The translations under genes were made by a program, and so were the position numbers. Source: Secundilactobacillus angelensis (GTDB taxonomy: Bacteria > Bacillota > Bacilli > Lactobacillales > Lactobacillaceae). From it: DNA of 64,000 nt. Shown piece by piece: positions 25,252 through 34,015 of this stretch. Where the stretch lies: positions 1-64,000 of the forward strand of contig NZ_JAAXLJ010000009.1 in NCBI RefSeq assembly GCF_012641075.1. The letters run 5' to 3'. The number at the start of each line of letters is the position of its first letter. The stretch's first letter is position 1. The notes below the pieces were generated by a model, which saw only the letters and a program-made list of their open reading frames with translations, was not told the DNA's origin and searched no databases.

Positions 25252-26202
25252 TTATTTAATGATTGAATTTTTTAGTGTGTCAATTGAAGTTCTAAGACCT
25301 GCGTCTACGCTCATAGTGAGGTCTTCCATTTCTAGCGAAACAAAGTCGTTATTATAACCTGCCATCCCTAGAACAGAGAAAAATTCACGCCAATATTGCA
25401 GATCATGTCCACAGCCGACACCGACGTAATTCCAAGTACGATTGTAGGAATCAGTGACTGGTTTAGTTTCCATTAAACCATTGACCTTAGCTAGATCCTT
25501 TTCGATTCGTGCATCTTTACCATGGACATGATAAATGGCACCCTTTAAATCTCGAATTGTCGAAATTGGATCAATACCCATGACGAAAAAGTGTGAGGGG
25601 TCTAAATTAATACCGATCGTATCACCAGCGGCCCTCCGTAACTTCAACAAAGTACGCGGATTATAAACCAATTGGCTTGGAAACGCCTCCAACGCAATCT
25701 TTTCAACGCCGTGTTCTTTCGCTAGCTTGCCGGTGTCTTTCCACCACGGAATTGCCACATCCTCCCATTGATACCTGAGAGCTTCAGGCATATAATCTGG
25801 CCACGAAATTGTGGAGCAAATCCAGTTAGGTATAGTGTCGTGAGGCCCACCCGCGGGAAGACCGCTCATTGTGACGATCTTTTTAACGCCCAATTTTTCT
25901 GCCAGTAAGATGGTTTCCCGAATTGTTTTTGTGTGTAATTCCCCAAGTTCACCAGGCGCTAAGGGATTACCTGAGCAGTTTAATGCAGCTAGCTCCATAC
26001 CACGAGCTTCGAGCTCTTTCTTGAATGCTTTCACTTTTCCATTATCTTTTAAAAGAGCCTCACGATCGATATGTGGAGTAGGTTGCCAGCCACCGGCCGA
26101 AATTTCGACTGCATTCAGACCATATTTTTTCTGAACAGTATCAAGCATCTCAGTGTAACTTAAGTCTTTTAAAACGTCTGTCACTAATGATAGTTTCATC
26201 AT
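25252..26202 (-). CDS. Sugar phosphate isomerase/epimerase (TIM barrel)
   Basis: The protein has 316 residues in the xylose isomerase-like superfamily. Putative metal ligands are Glu in VEISAGGWQP (about 35), Glu in ALEAFPSQLVY (about 172), Asp and His in GINLDPSHFFVMGIDP (about 205), His in IYHVHGKDA (about 232) and Glu in SLEMEDLTM near the end. The WQPTPHID and HGKDARI elements resemble proteins annotated as IolE/hydroxypyruvate isomerase relatives, but it is neither IolE, IolH nor IolI. The reaction is unknown; context implies cyclitol or ketose isomerisation. AAGGAGG lies 8 bases before the ATG at 26202. Confidence 0.8.
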   Translation of the reverse strand: MMKLSLVTDVLKDLSYTEMLDTVQKKYGLNAVEISAGGWQPTPHIDREALLKDNGKVKAFKKELEARGMELAALNCSGNPLAPGELGELHTKTIRETILLAEKLGVKKIVTMSGLPAGGPHDTIPNWICSTISWPDYMPEALRYQWEDVAIPWWKDTGKLAKEHGVEKIALEAFPSQLVYNPRTLLKLRRAAGDTIGINLDPSHFFVMGIDPISTIRDLKGAIYHVHGKDARIEKDLAKVNGLMETKPVTDSYNRTWNYVGVGCGHDLQYWREFFSVLGMAGYNNDFVSLEMEDLTMSVDAGLRTSIDTLKNSIIK

Positions 26203-26238
26203 TTGCAAAACCTCCTTGTAAATACATTTAGGCTCAAA

Positions 26239-27105
26239 TCAGTCTATGTTTAACCCCTTTTTGATGGTTGGTAGCGTTTTCTCATTCGACCATTCTACTT
26301 TATCGGGCCAGGCAAATACATTATTGGTGACAATTCCGTCAAACCCAATTTCGTTCAAAGTGCGGTACATGGCTTCAAAATCGACCTCACCTTCTCCTGG
26401 ATTTAGGTGTTGATGAATGGTTACAGGTGCTGCAGGAGGATTAATAATGTAACGCAGGCCAAAGTTACTAGCGTAATTCATGGTGTCTGCAATTAAGACA
26501 TGGGTTAAGGTATCTTTCATACCTAAAATTTGTTTACGAACGTCTCCAACACCTTTGTCCGAATAAAAAGCATGAGCTGAACACCAAACCTGAGAAACCC
26601 AGTCAAGATCCAGTGATCGGATCAATTTGGCTGCCTCTTCGCTGGTTTCAATAAAGTCATTAGGGTGGGCCTGAATTTCAAGTTTAATGTGGTTTCTCTC
26701 GAAGTCAGGGACGAGTTCTTCCATAGACTTATACCACTGACCTTCTGAAGTTACAGAGTTATATTTGTCACCGGAAAATTCGGTATTAAGTGTATCAACT
26801 CCCAATTCAGAGGTGATTTCAATGGTACGTCGCATATTGCGAACGGCTGATTGACGTTCTTGTTCATTAGGTGATGACCACTGTTGAACTGGCAATACCG
26901 ATGATAAGGAAACACCAGCATCACTAAGCCAATGTTTGACCTGTTTAATCATAGTTGAATTTACCTTGGGGTATTGATAAAACCAAATGAAGTCCTGCCG
27001 AGGCGACAACTCAATATATTTATAACCAAGACGTGCAGTTTTTTCTATCATATCGTGAAATGAGGTATTATCACGAAACATAGATGGATCGTATGCTAAT
27101 TTCAA
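26239..27105 (-). CDS. iolH: IolH-like TIM-barrel protein (copy 2)
   Basis: The protein has 288 residues and is near-identical in layout to the 19535 protein (same start KLAYDPSMFRDNTSFHDM, same NTEFSGD, QAHPNDFIE and HQHLNPGEGEVDFEAMY motifs). The start is uncertain. An ATG at 27111 is only 2 bases from GGGAGG, whereas the TTG at 27105 is 8 bases away and gives exactly the N-terminus of copy 1, so TTG is chosen. It is the first gene of the second minus-strand unit, divergent from a sugar porter gene. Two IolH copies in one cluster suggest two parallel substrates. Confidence 0.85.
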   Translation of the reverse strand: MKLAYDPSMFRDNTSFHDMIEKTARLGYKYIELSPRQDFIWFYQYPKVNSTMIKQVKHWLSDAGVSLSSVLPVQQWSSPNEQERQSAVRNMRRTIEITSELGVDTLNTEFSGDKYNSVTSEGQWYKSMEELVPDFERNHIKLEIQAHPNDFIETSEEAAKLIRSLDLDWVSQVWCSAHAFYSDKGVGDVRKQILGMKDTLTHVLIADTMNYASNFGLRYIINPPAAPVTIHQHLNPGEGEVDFEAMYRTLNEIGFDGIVTNNVFAWPDKVEWSNEKTLPTIKKGLNID

Positions 27106-27471
27106 TTTCATTACCTCCCAAAATGTTAATCATGAACACATGTTCAATGTAGCACATGAAACCGCTCCCATGTTTGCAATAAAAAGACTGAAATTTACAA
27201 AAAAGTGCCACAGAGTTTTAAATAAATAGTAACCAAACCATCAATATACGCTTGGTATCGCTGATTTAATGGGGAATTAGGAATAGCACTTATTTTTGTG
27301 GTACAAAATGAAGATTTTAAAAGCGCTTTCATAATTTAGATAACTGGTTATAATGAACCTGTAAATTAATTTACAAAAGAATAAACAACCGAATTTAAGG
27401 GCTTAGTCTCTGAATATACATCAAGTTCCATTCAACGAGGTTTTGCGCTTACGTGGAAACTTTAACAGGCG
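27106..27471. promoter_or_regulatory. Divergent control region with two cre-like sites
   Basis: In this 366-base gap, cre 1 at 27157-27170 reads TGAAACCGCTCCCA (one mismatch to TGWAANCGNTNWCA) and lies in the probable iolH promoter area. Cre 2 at 27318-27331 reads TAAAAGCGCTTTCA (one mismatch). It overlaps the -35 of a plus-strand promoter whose -10 is TATAAT (27349-27354). An inverted repeat TGAACA-CA-TGTTCA (27133-27146) near the iolH start may bind the AraC regulator or another factor. CcpA repression in both directions is predicted. Confidence 0.65.
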
Positions 27472-28911
27472 GTGGATGTTGTGGATAATCCAAAAGTGGT
27501 TCATACGCAGCATAATCAACGCAAGTATTTGACTTTGGTTTCATGGATTACTGGAATGGGAGCGCTGTCTTTTGGTTATAATACGTCTGTTGTGAACGGG
27601 TCACTGGACTTTATGTCTAAACCAAGTCAGTTAGGTTTAAGTTCTTGGGCCCAAGGAGTGGTTTCAAGCGGATTAACGCTAGGAGCTGCTTTTGGTGCCG
27701 TCTTCGGTGGCCCAATCAGTGATAGAGTTGGACGGAAAAAGACTTTGACTTTCTTGGGCGTTATTTTTACAGTTTTTGCATTAATTTGTGGGTTCGCCCC
27801 CAACACGACAGTTATGATCATAAGTCGATTTATATTAGGTTTAGCTGTGGGCGCGGCTTCAGGCACTGTACCAGTGTATTTAGCCGAAATTTCACCGACT
27901 AAAAAACGTGGCAAAATGGTTGCTATGAATCAACTACTAATTGTGTTCGGGCAATTCTTAGTTTTCGTAGTTAATGCTATATTGGGTAATTTATTTGGAA
28001 ATAATGCAGGTATTTGGAGGGTAATGATTTCGCTTGCTAGTGTTCCTGGAATTGCATTGTGGATTGGCATGTATGCAATGCCAGAGAGCCCTCGTTGGTT
28101 AACGTCAAAGAATCGTTTTGCAGACGCTTTGCAAGTTTTGTACAAGATTAGAAGTAAAGCACAAGCAGAGTCGGAAATTAATGAGATAAAAACAGTCACG
28201 AAGCAAGAACAGCAAAATGCTAAAGCCTCTTGGCGAGATTTTAAAAAACCATGGATTATTCAAATTTGTATCACAGGTGGTATGTTAGGCGTGATTCAGC
28301 AATTCGCCGGTATCAATTCAGTGATGTATTATGGCACTAAAATTTTAGAGGCAAGCGGCTTTAGAGCTCAAGCTGCATTAATCTCAAATGTTGCAAATGG
28401 TGTCTTTTCAGTGTTGGGTGCTATTATTGGAATGTACACAGTTGACAAATTGGGGCGTAAATTTTTGGAATACTGTGGATTAATTGTGTGTGCTACGTGC
28501 TTAGTATCGGTGGGATTAATAAAAACTTTTCTGAGCGGATTATCGTGGATAGGAATTGCCGTCATGCTGATTGTTTTAGTCTACATTATCTTTTTCCAAG
28601 GGACAGTGGGTGCAGTTACATGGATTATTATTTCTGAAATTTTTCCGTCGAGATATCGTGGTTTAGGAACCGGCATCGCAATATTTACCTTATGGTTCGC
28701 AAACTTTATTGTTGGTTTGTGTTTTCCAACGATGCTAGAATATCTTGGGTTGGCGAACTCATTTTATATTTTTGCCGCTTGTTGTGTCTTAGGTATCTTT
28801 TTTGTAAAGGCGCGTGTTCCAGAAACAAAAGGTGTGGAACTTGAAAAAATTGAGACATTTTTCCGAGCTAAATATGACCACAGCTATAAGGGGCAAAGTC
28901 ACTTGAATTAG
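27472..28911 (+). CDS. Sugar porter family MFS transporter, IolT-like (copy 1)
   Basis: The protein has 479 residues with 12 membrane helices. Sugar porter signatures are present: GGPISDRVGRKK after helix 2, PESPRWL after helix 6, QQFAGINSVMYYG in helix 7 (sugar binding) and VPETKGVELE at the end. It is very similar to the 32464 protein along its length and belongs to the proton-coupled myo-inositol/sugar importers (IolT type). Its promoter overlaps a cre-like site. It is followed after 30 bases by an AraC gene on the same strand. The start is unclear: GTG at 27472 and GTG at 27481 both have G-rich sequences nearby. Confidence 0.88.
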   Translation: MDVVDNPKVVHTQHNQRKYLTLVSWITGMGALSFGYNTSVVNGSLDFMSKPSQLGLSSWAQGVVSSGLTLGAAFGAVFGGPISDRVGRKKTLTFLGVIFTVFALICGFAPNTTVMIISRFILGLAVGAASGTVPVYLAEISPTKKRGKMVAMNQLLIVFGQFLVFVVNAILGNLFGNNAGIWRVMISLASVPGIALWIGMYAMPESPRWLTSKNRFADALQVLYKIRSKAQAESEINEIKTVTKQEQQNAKASWRDFKKPWIIQICITGGMLGVIQQFAGINSVMYYGTKILEASGFRAQAALISNVANGVFSVLGAIIGMYTVDKLGRKFLEYCGLIVCATCLVSVGLIKTFLSGLSWIGIAVMLIVLVYIIFFQGTVGAVTWIIISEIFPSRYRGLGTGIAIFTLWFANFIVGLCFPTMLEYLGLANSFYIFAACCVLGIFFVKARVPETKGVELEKIETFFRAKYDHSYKGQSHLN

Positions 28912-28941
28912 GTTAGAGTTTTTATGCGTGGAGGTGACAAT

Positions 28942-29826
28942 ATGTTTTATAGCGAAATAGTTTCAGCAAAGGTTATTCTTAATAAACTGGTGACGGCCGT
29001 TGAATTAAACGGGAATCGTTTTGATATTTCTTATTGGGGAGCTTTTGACCAACATTTTGGCACCAAACCACATTCACATGCCTTTTTTGAGATTACTTTA
29101 ATCACTAAAGGTGACGGCCAATATATTGAGAACGGTGAAGAATTTATTTTGAAGAAAAATTCATTAATTGTCACCAAGCCAGGACAAATCCACCAGATAG
29201 TTAGCAAAAGCGGACTTGAAATGATCTATTTTGCATTTTCTTCGGATGAGGTTCAAGTTAAATTAGGTGAACCAGTTATTAATTTGTCGAGTAAGGACCC
29301 ATTAGTATTAACGTGGCAATCACTTATTTATACAGCATTGATTTTTCAAGAATCTAATAGTGAGGAACCCTTGTCGGTAATTCAACTGGCTAAAAGCTTA
29401 ATTCAATTAGTGTTAGATCGTTCCAATAGTACACGTGAAACCAGTCAAATGTTGGTGGCGATTACTGAACAAACTGAATTATTAAATAAAATCAAAAAAT
29501 ATATTCGTGAAAATATTGAAAAAAAATTATCCATAGAATCAATTGCTGATCATTTCTTTATATCTAAAAGGCAGGTTTTCAGACTGTTTCAAAAGTATGA
29601 ATCTTATACGTGCAATAATTATATAAAACAGGTAAGAATTAATGACGCCGCTGATCTTATTAAAACTACTAAGATGTCAATTACGGATATTTCGGACAAA
29701 GTTGGTTTTAGTTCTGTACATTATTTTTCAAAGGTATTTAAAGATGAGATGCGTGATACACCACAAAAATTTCGTCTTCTATATAGTAATGCAACTGTTA
29801 ATAAATTTAATTTCAAAAAGGTCTAG
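28942..29826 (+). CDS. AraC-family transcriptional regulator
   Basis: The protein has 294 residues. The N-terminal cupin-like sensor has HSHAFFEITLITKGDG (about 45-60) and KPGQIHQI, the pattern seen in sugar-responsive AraC proteins. The C-terminal HTH pair is LSIESIADHFFISKRQVFRLF and MSITDISDKVGFSSVHYFSKV, ending in TPQKFRLLY. It sits directly behind the IolT-like gene and opposite the iolH2 unit, so it likely controls one or both. The ATG at 28942 has GGAGGTG 5 bases upstream; the earlier ATG at 28924 has that site inside its frame. Confidence 0.88.
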   Translation: MFYSEIVSAKVILNKLVTAVELNGNRFDISYWGAFDQHFGTKPHSHAFFEITLITKGDGQYIENGEEFILKKNSLIVTKPGQIHQIVSKSGLEMIYFAFSSDEVQVKLGEPVINLSSKDPLVLTWQSLIYTALIFQESNSEEPLSVIQLAKSLIQLVLDRSNSTRETSQMLVAITEQTELLNKIKKYIRENIEKKLSIESIADHFFISKRQVFRLFQKYESYTCNNYIKQVRINDAADLIKTTKMSITDISDKVGFSSVHYFSKVFKDEMRDTPQKFRLLYSNATVNKFNFKKV

Positions 29827-29845
29827 TGGTCTGCCGTTTAACATA

Positions 29846-29894
29846 AAATATCCCATAATAGTTAGATTTCTTGTCTAACTACTATGGGATATTT
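29846..29894 (+). terminator. Terminator after the AraC gene
   Basis: A 21-bp stem with one mismatch (29846-29866 and 29874-29894), loop TTTCTTG, begins 19 bases after the stop. Confidence 0.85.
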
Positions 29895-29954
29895 AAAATT
29901 TTGGACCTTTACCTGGTTACCTTTTGACCTTTTTCACCGTGCAAAGTACTAAAA

Positions 29955-30004
29955 GTCAAGGGGGTCAGAAAATATCAGTATGAGCATTTTCTGCCCCCCT
30001 TGAC
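29955..30004. repeat. G/C-tract hairpin in the gap 29895-30172
   Basis: GTCAAGGGGG plus CAGAAAAT (29955-29973) pairs with ATTTTCTG plus CCCCCTTGAC (29986-30004), a 19-bp stem with one mismatch. On the minus strand it is followed by TTTTAG. It is distinct from the two adjacent terminators and its purpose is unclear. Apart from these hairpins, nothing else is seen in this 346-base gap. Confidence 0.6.
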
Positions 30005-30035
30005 ATCTGTGTTTGATTCGTTTAATAACTGAAAA

Positions 30036-30068
30036 CAAAAAGCTACGTTTCCACAATAGAAACGTAGC
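30036..30068 (-). terminator. Terminator of the AEC/dehydrogenase unit
   Basis: GCTACGTTTC (30042-30051) pairs perfectly with GAAACGTAGC (30059-30068). On the minus strand it is followed by TTTTTG. Confidence 0.85.
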
Positions 30069-30172
30069 CAATAAGTTTAACTAACCGATTATCAGACCCA
30101 CCAGGAACGTTGCATCCACTACTTATCCACATAAACAAAATATTCGACTCTCGAATGCAAAAAAGTTTTAAA

Positions 30173-31138
30173 TTAAACTAACAACATTATGACTACAACT
30201 GCTACTGGAAAAATCAATATACTTTCAGTTAAGATACGAGTAGAGAATGGTATATCCATCTTAGCCTGGTCCGCCAGTATAGGAAGCACGTTAAGCATGG
30301 GTGTTGCAGCCTGAACCACCATAGTCTTAATGAATATTGAACCCAGAGAGACTATTTGCATTCGTTGTGCCGCTACAATTACCAGCAACATCACAAACGG
30401 TGAAACAACGAATTTACCAAACTGAGCCATTAAATCTAAGCGTTCGACCTTCATTTCCGAAAATTTTGTTTTGCCTAATTGCAGTCCTAAGAACATCAGC
30501 GAAAGAGGCGTCACTAGATTTCCAATATAAGAAAAAGATTCCTTCAAAAAACCTGTGACTTCAAAACTGGTTGCAAAGAAGATAAGCCCTAAAATAAACC
30601 CCCACATGGGTGGCGTAAATAAATTGACTAATCGTTTTAAAGGTTTTCTCGAGCTTGTGCTTCTATTTTGTGGACCATCCTTGTAAACTATCTTTACACC
30701 AATGCCCCAAGTAGCTATTGTATTGGCAACAAAATAACACAGAAAATATGGCATACTTTTAATGCCAAAAAGGGCAATATTCAAAGGCATTCCAACAAAA
30801 AGTGTGTTTGAATTTACAAAACCATTTATAAAAATGCTCCGTCTGCTCTTGTCTAATTTCAATCCACGACTAATTAAATATGCGATAAAAAAGCATATTA
30901 ATATAGCCACCATAATCAGTATGGTACCAACTGTCAATATTTTGAAATTGTTCTTTGTCACATAACGCTGAGTTAAGAGCATTATAGAAAGCGGTAATGC
31001 AACATCAATGAGTACATTGGAAATATCGGTTGAGAATTGGTCACTGACAATATGCATATTTCTAATTATGATCCCAATAACAATTATGGTGATAATAATC
31101 AACACACTATTCATTGATACCAAAAAAACTGAAAGCAT
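30173..31138 (-). CDS. AEC (auxin efflux carrier) family transporter
   Basis: Membrane protein of 321 residues with about ten helices. Features of the AEC family include ALPLSIMLL early, GFVNSNTLFVGMPLNIALFG in the first half and FLGLQLGK and TPMLNVLPILA in the second. In lactic acid bacteria such proteins include malate and other organic-acid carriers. It lies 48 bases downstream of an inositol-dehydrogenase-type gene, on the same strand, so it may carry a cyclitol-derived acid or keto product. That is inference. GGGGGGAG lies 8 bases before the ATG. Confidence 0.85.
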   Translation of the reverse strand: MLSVFLVSMNSVLIIITIIVIGIIIRNMHIVSDQFSTDISNVLIDVALPLSIMLLTQRYVTKNNFKILTVGTILIMVAILICFFIAYLISRGLKLDKSRRSIFINGFVNSNTLFVGMPLNIALFGIKSMPYFLCYFVANTIATWGIGVKIVYKDGPQNRSTSSRKPLKRLVNLFTPPMWGFILGLIFFATSFEVTGFLKESFSYIGNLVTPLSLMFLGLQLGKTKFSEMKVERLDLMAQFGKFVVSPFVMLLVIVAAQRMQIVSLGSIFIKTMVVQAATPMLNVLPILADQAKMDIPFSTRILTESILIFPVAVVVIMLLV

Positions 31139-31186
31139 CTGAATATCTCCCCCCTTATTTATCCGGTTTAGGCTGTGTGATTGTGC

Positions 31187-32209
31187 CTATACTTCAAACT
31201 CAGTATCAAGCTTTACCGGTTTCCCTGTTTTAATTGATTCGTCCGTCGCAATAGCTGCTCGTTGTGCAAATACCGCATCAACACCATCAGCTACCACGGG
31301 AGCATCGTTTTGTACTGAATTAATAAAACTCTTCACTTCGTCAACATAAGCTTCGTGGTAACGTTCATTAAATATAGGCAAAGGATTTTTCTTGGACTCA
31401 GATGTTGAATTATACAGTTCCACAGTTGATTTAGAAACATTTTCGGCCTTCAGCATACCTTCAGACCCAAACACCTCAAGCCGCTGATCATAACCAAAAA
31501 CAGCTTGCCGTGAGTTATCAATTAAACCAAATGCGCCATTTTCAAACTCCAAAACTAGTGCGATAGTATCAACGTCGCCTATCGACTTTAACGTTGGGTC
31601 AATTAGAGTTCCACCCTTTGCATAAATCTCTTTAATGTTTGAACCCATCATGTAGCGCGCCAAATCCAAGTCATGAATTGTAAAATCATATGGAAGAGTC
31701 CCAATACGTTGTATCAATTCCTTCTTCAATACAAATGGATCTCTGGATGTTGTTTTGACAACTTGAGGGGTCCCTATATTTCCATCTTGGATTTGCTTAT
31801 AGATATCTCTGAATTGAGGATCCATCCGCCGGTTAAAGCCCATTTGTAATTTAACATTATTTTCTTTAACCGTTCTCAAGATATTAGCAATCTCTCCATC
31901 TGAAACAGTTAAACTAAATGGCTTTTCGCAAAAAATATGTTTTTTTGCTTTTGCAGCATCTAAAACAACCTGTGCATGCGCATCAGTTGAGGTTGCAATT
32001 AAAACAGCGTCAATAGATGGATCCTCTAAGATTTCATGATAATCTTTAACCACGTGTGGTATATTACTGTATTTTTCTTTCCAAGATTGATCAACTTTCA
32101 AGTCACAAATGTATTGTAAATCAACCTGATTAATTGATAATAAGTTGTTATAATGATTTGATCCTTGACGACCAACACCAATTAATCCCATTTTTAATTT
32201 TTTTGTCAT
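31187..32209 (-). CDS. Gfo/Idh/MocA oxidoreductase, scyllo-inositol dehydrogenase-like (copy 3)
   Basis: The protein has 340 residues. The Rossmann motif is GLIGVGRQGSNH, the catalytic Lys is in FCEKPFS near 95 and the signature GFNRRMDPQF follows near 123. The active-site segment TIHDLDLARYM has Asp but Arg where IolG has His, the pattern of the IolX-like branch rather than IolG. IGDVDTIALVLEFENGA and DNSRQAVFGYDQRLEVFG are shared with the 36000 and 39066 proteins. It probably oxidises scyllo-inositol or another epimer. It is followed by the AEC gene. The binding site is AAAGG 12-13 bases from ATG, rather distant. Confidence 0.82.
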   Translation of the reverse strand: MTKKLKMGLIGVGRQGSNHYNNLLSINQVDLQYICDLKVDQSWKEKYSNIPHVVKDYHEILEDPSIDAVLIATSTDAHAQVVLDAAKAKKHIFCEKPFSLTVSDGEIANILRTVKENNVKLQMGFNRRMDPQFRDIYKQIQDGNIGTPQVVKTTSRDPFVLKKELIQRIGTLPYDFTIHDLDLARYMMGSNIKEIYAKGGTLIDPTLKSIGDVDTIALVLEFENGAFGLIDNSRQAVFGYDQRLEVFGSEGMLKAENVSKSTVELYNSTSESKKNPLPIFNERYHEAYVDEVKSFINSVQNDAPVVADGVDAVFAQRAAIATDESIKTGKPVKLDTEFEV

Positions 32210-32273
32210 GACAAAAATACCAACCTTTCAATTTACGAGCGCAAATATTTAACTTTTGGCAAAAGCATCAAAA

Positions 32274-32312
32274 AAGCGCGTCAATTCTCTAATTAAGAAA
32301 ATTAACGCGCTT
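32274..32312 (-). terminator. Terminator after the minus-strand iol unit
   Basis: AAGCGCGTCAATT (32274-32286) pairs with AATTAACGCGCTT (32300-32312), one mismatch, followed on the minus strand by TTTTTTGATG. It separates iolT from the copy 3 dehydrogenase. Between it and iolT lies an inverted repeat ATTCAG-8 bases-CTGAAT (32325-32344). Confidence 0.8.
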
Positions 32313-32463
32313 CTGAATAAGAGAATTCAGTACCGTATCTGAATACTCACTTTCAAAGGAGAACCGTATCCATTCCGTACCGCAAACGATGTTAAGGGCT
32401 TTAACAACAATCTAAGAAAGATTTACATAGCTTTGAAAACTCCTTAAATTGGGAAAACCTTTA

Positions 32464-33897
32464 TTAAATCTTTGACTCGCCAGTGTAGTTCTTATCATAG
32501 CGAGAACGGAAGAATGATTCAATATCCTCCAGATTTACACCCTTGGTTTCAGGAACACGGACAACAACAAACCATGCCCCCAGTAGACAGCAAGCAGCAA
32601 AAATGTAAAAGACATTTGCTAGCCCAATGGCCGCCATCAGAGGTGGGAAGAGTAATCCAACAAAGAAGTTTGCAATCCATAATGTGAAGATTGTAATTCC
32701 TGTACCCAATCCACGATACCGGTTAGGAAAGATTTCTGAGTTCAACAACCAAGTAACAGGTCCAAGAGTACCCTGATCAATAACGATATAAACCAGAATA
32801 ATGATCATAATAGCATATGGTGTCCATGATGCTGTACCAGCATATGTTTTAATAAGACCAACTGTGACTAACGCTATTCCACAGAAAATCAAACCTGTTA
32901 ATTCAAGCTTCTTTCGACCAAGTTTGTCAACAGTGTACATACCTACAATGGCACCAATACATGAAAAGACACCATTGGCAACATTCGCAATAAGGGCAGC
33001 ATTGGAACCGAACCCTGCATTGACAAGAACTTGGGAACCATAATACATGATTGAGTTAATCCCAGCAAATTGCTGAATAACACCCAGCATTCCACCAGTA
33101 ATACAAATTTGAATAATCCAATTCTGTTTAAAGTCTCTAAAGGAAGCTGCTTGTTCTTGTTCTTCTTCTTCCTTTTTGTTATTAGCTTTAATCTCTTCAA
33201 GTTCTAGTTCAGCCTGCGCCTTGCTACGAATTCTATAAAGCACCTTTAAAGCCTCGGCAAACTTATTCTTCGAGGTTAACCAACGAGGGCTTTCTGGCAT
33301 AGCATACATACCAATCCAAAGGGCAATACCTGGAATACTTGCTAAGGAAACCATAACTCTCCAGATCCCTGCATTGCTACCAAACAAGTTACCCAGCAAA
33401 GCATTAATACCAAACACTAAGAATTGACCGAAGACAATCAAAAATTGGTTCATTGAAACCATTCGCCCACGGCGGGCAGCAGGAGCGATTTCAGCAAGAT
33501 AAACCGGAACCGTACCTGAAGCAGCACCAACTGCTAGGCCTAAAATAAATCGAAAAGTAATAAGTGTCCCAGTGTTGGGTGCAAGACCACAACCAACACC
33601 AAAGATTGTGAATATTACACCTAACCAAATTAACATTTTTTTACGACCAATTTTATCACTAATTGGTCCACCAAAAACTGCACCAAAAGCGGCACCTAAG
33701 GTCAAACCACTGGATACAACACCTTGGGCCCATGGCGACAACCCTAATTGACTAGGCTTAGCCATAAATCCTAAAGCACCATTGACAACTGCTGTGTTAT
33801 ATCCAAATAGTAGGGAACCCATACCGGTAATCCAAGAAACTAATGTCAGATATCCGCTATGCTCATTTTTTGATTTTACATCTGAATTCTGCATCAT
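32464..33897 (-). CDS. iolT: Myo-inositol/sugar porter, IolT-like (copy 2)
   Basis: The protein has 477 residues and 12 helices. Sugar porter motifs are GGPISDKIGRKK, PESPRWLTSKN, QQFAGINSIMYYG and VPETKGVNLEDIE. Being transcribed after iolG2-iolE-iolG, it is the best candidate for the main myo-inositol importer (proton symport). It is closely related to the 27472 protein and less so to 37568. The ATG at 33897 has GGAGG 5 bases upstream; the in-frame GTG at 33903 falls within this site. The 118-base gap to iolG contains a hairpin TGCAGG (33952-33957)/CCTGCA (33980-33985), perhaps modulating expression within the unit. Confidence 0.9.
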   Translation of the reverse strand: MMQNSDVKSKNEHSGYLTLVSWITGMGSLLFGYNTAVVNGALGFMAKPSQLGLSPWAQGVVSSGLTLGAAFGAVFGGPISDKIGRKKMLIWLGVIFTIFGVGCGLAPNTGTLITFRFILGLAVGAASGTVPVYLAEIAPAARRGRMVSMNQFLIVFGQFLVFGINALLGNLFGSNAGIWRVMVSLASIPGIALWIGMYAMPESPRWLTSKNKFAEALKVLYRIRSKAQAELELEEIKANNKKEEEEQEQAASFRDFKQNWIIQICITGGMLGVIQQFAGINSIMYYGSQVLVNAGFGSNAALIANVANGVFSCIGAIVGMYTVDKLGRKKLELTGLIFCGIALVTVGLIKTYAGTASWTPYAIMIIILVYIVIDQGTLGPVTWLLNSEIFPNRYRGLGTGITIFTLWIANFFVGLLFPPLMAAIGLANVFYIFAACCLLGAWFVVVRVPETKGVNLEDIESFFRSRYDKNYTGESKI

Positions 33898-34015
33898 TTT
33901 CACCTCCGAATATTCAATGATATAGAATAACTATTTTAAATAATTGCTATTTGCAGGCCCTATCTAATTGGAAGGAAGACCTGCATAATCTACATCATCT
34001 TAAGAAACTAACCAA

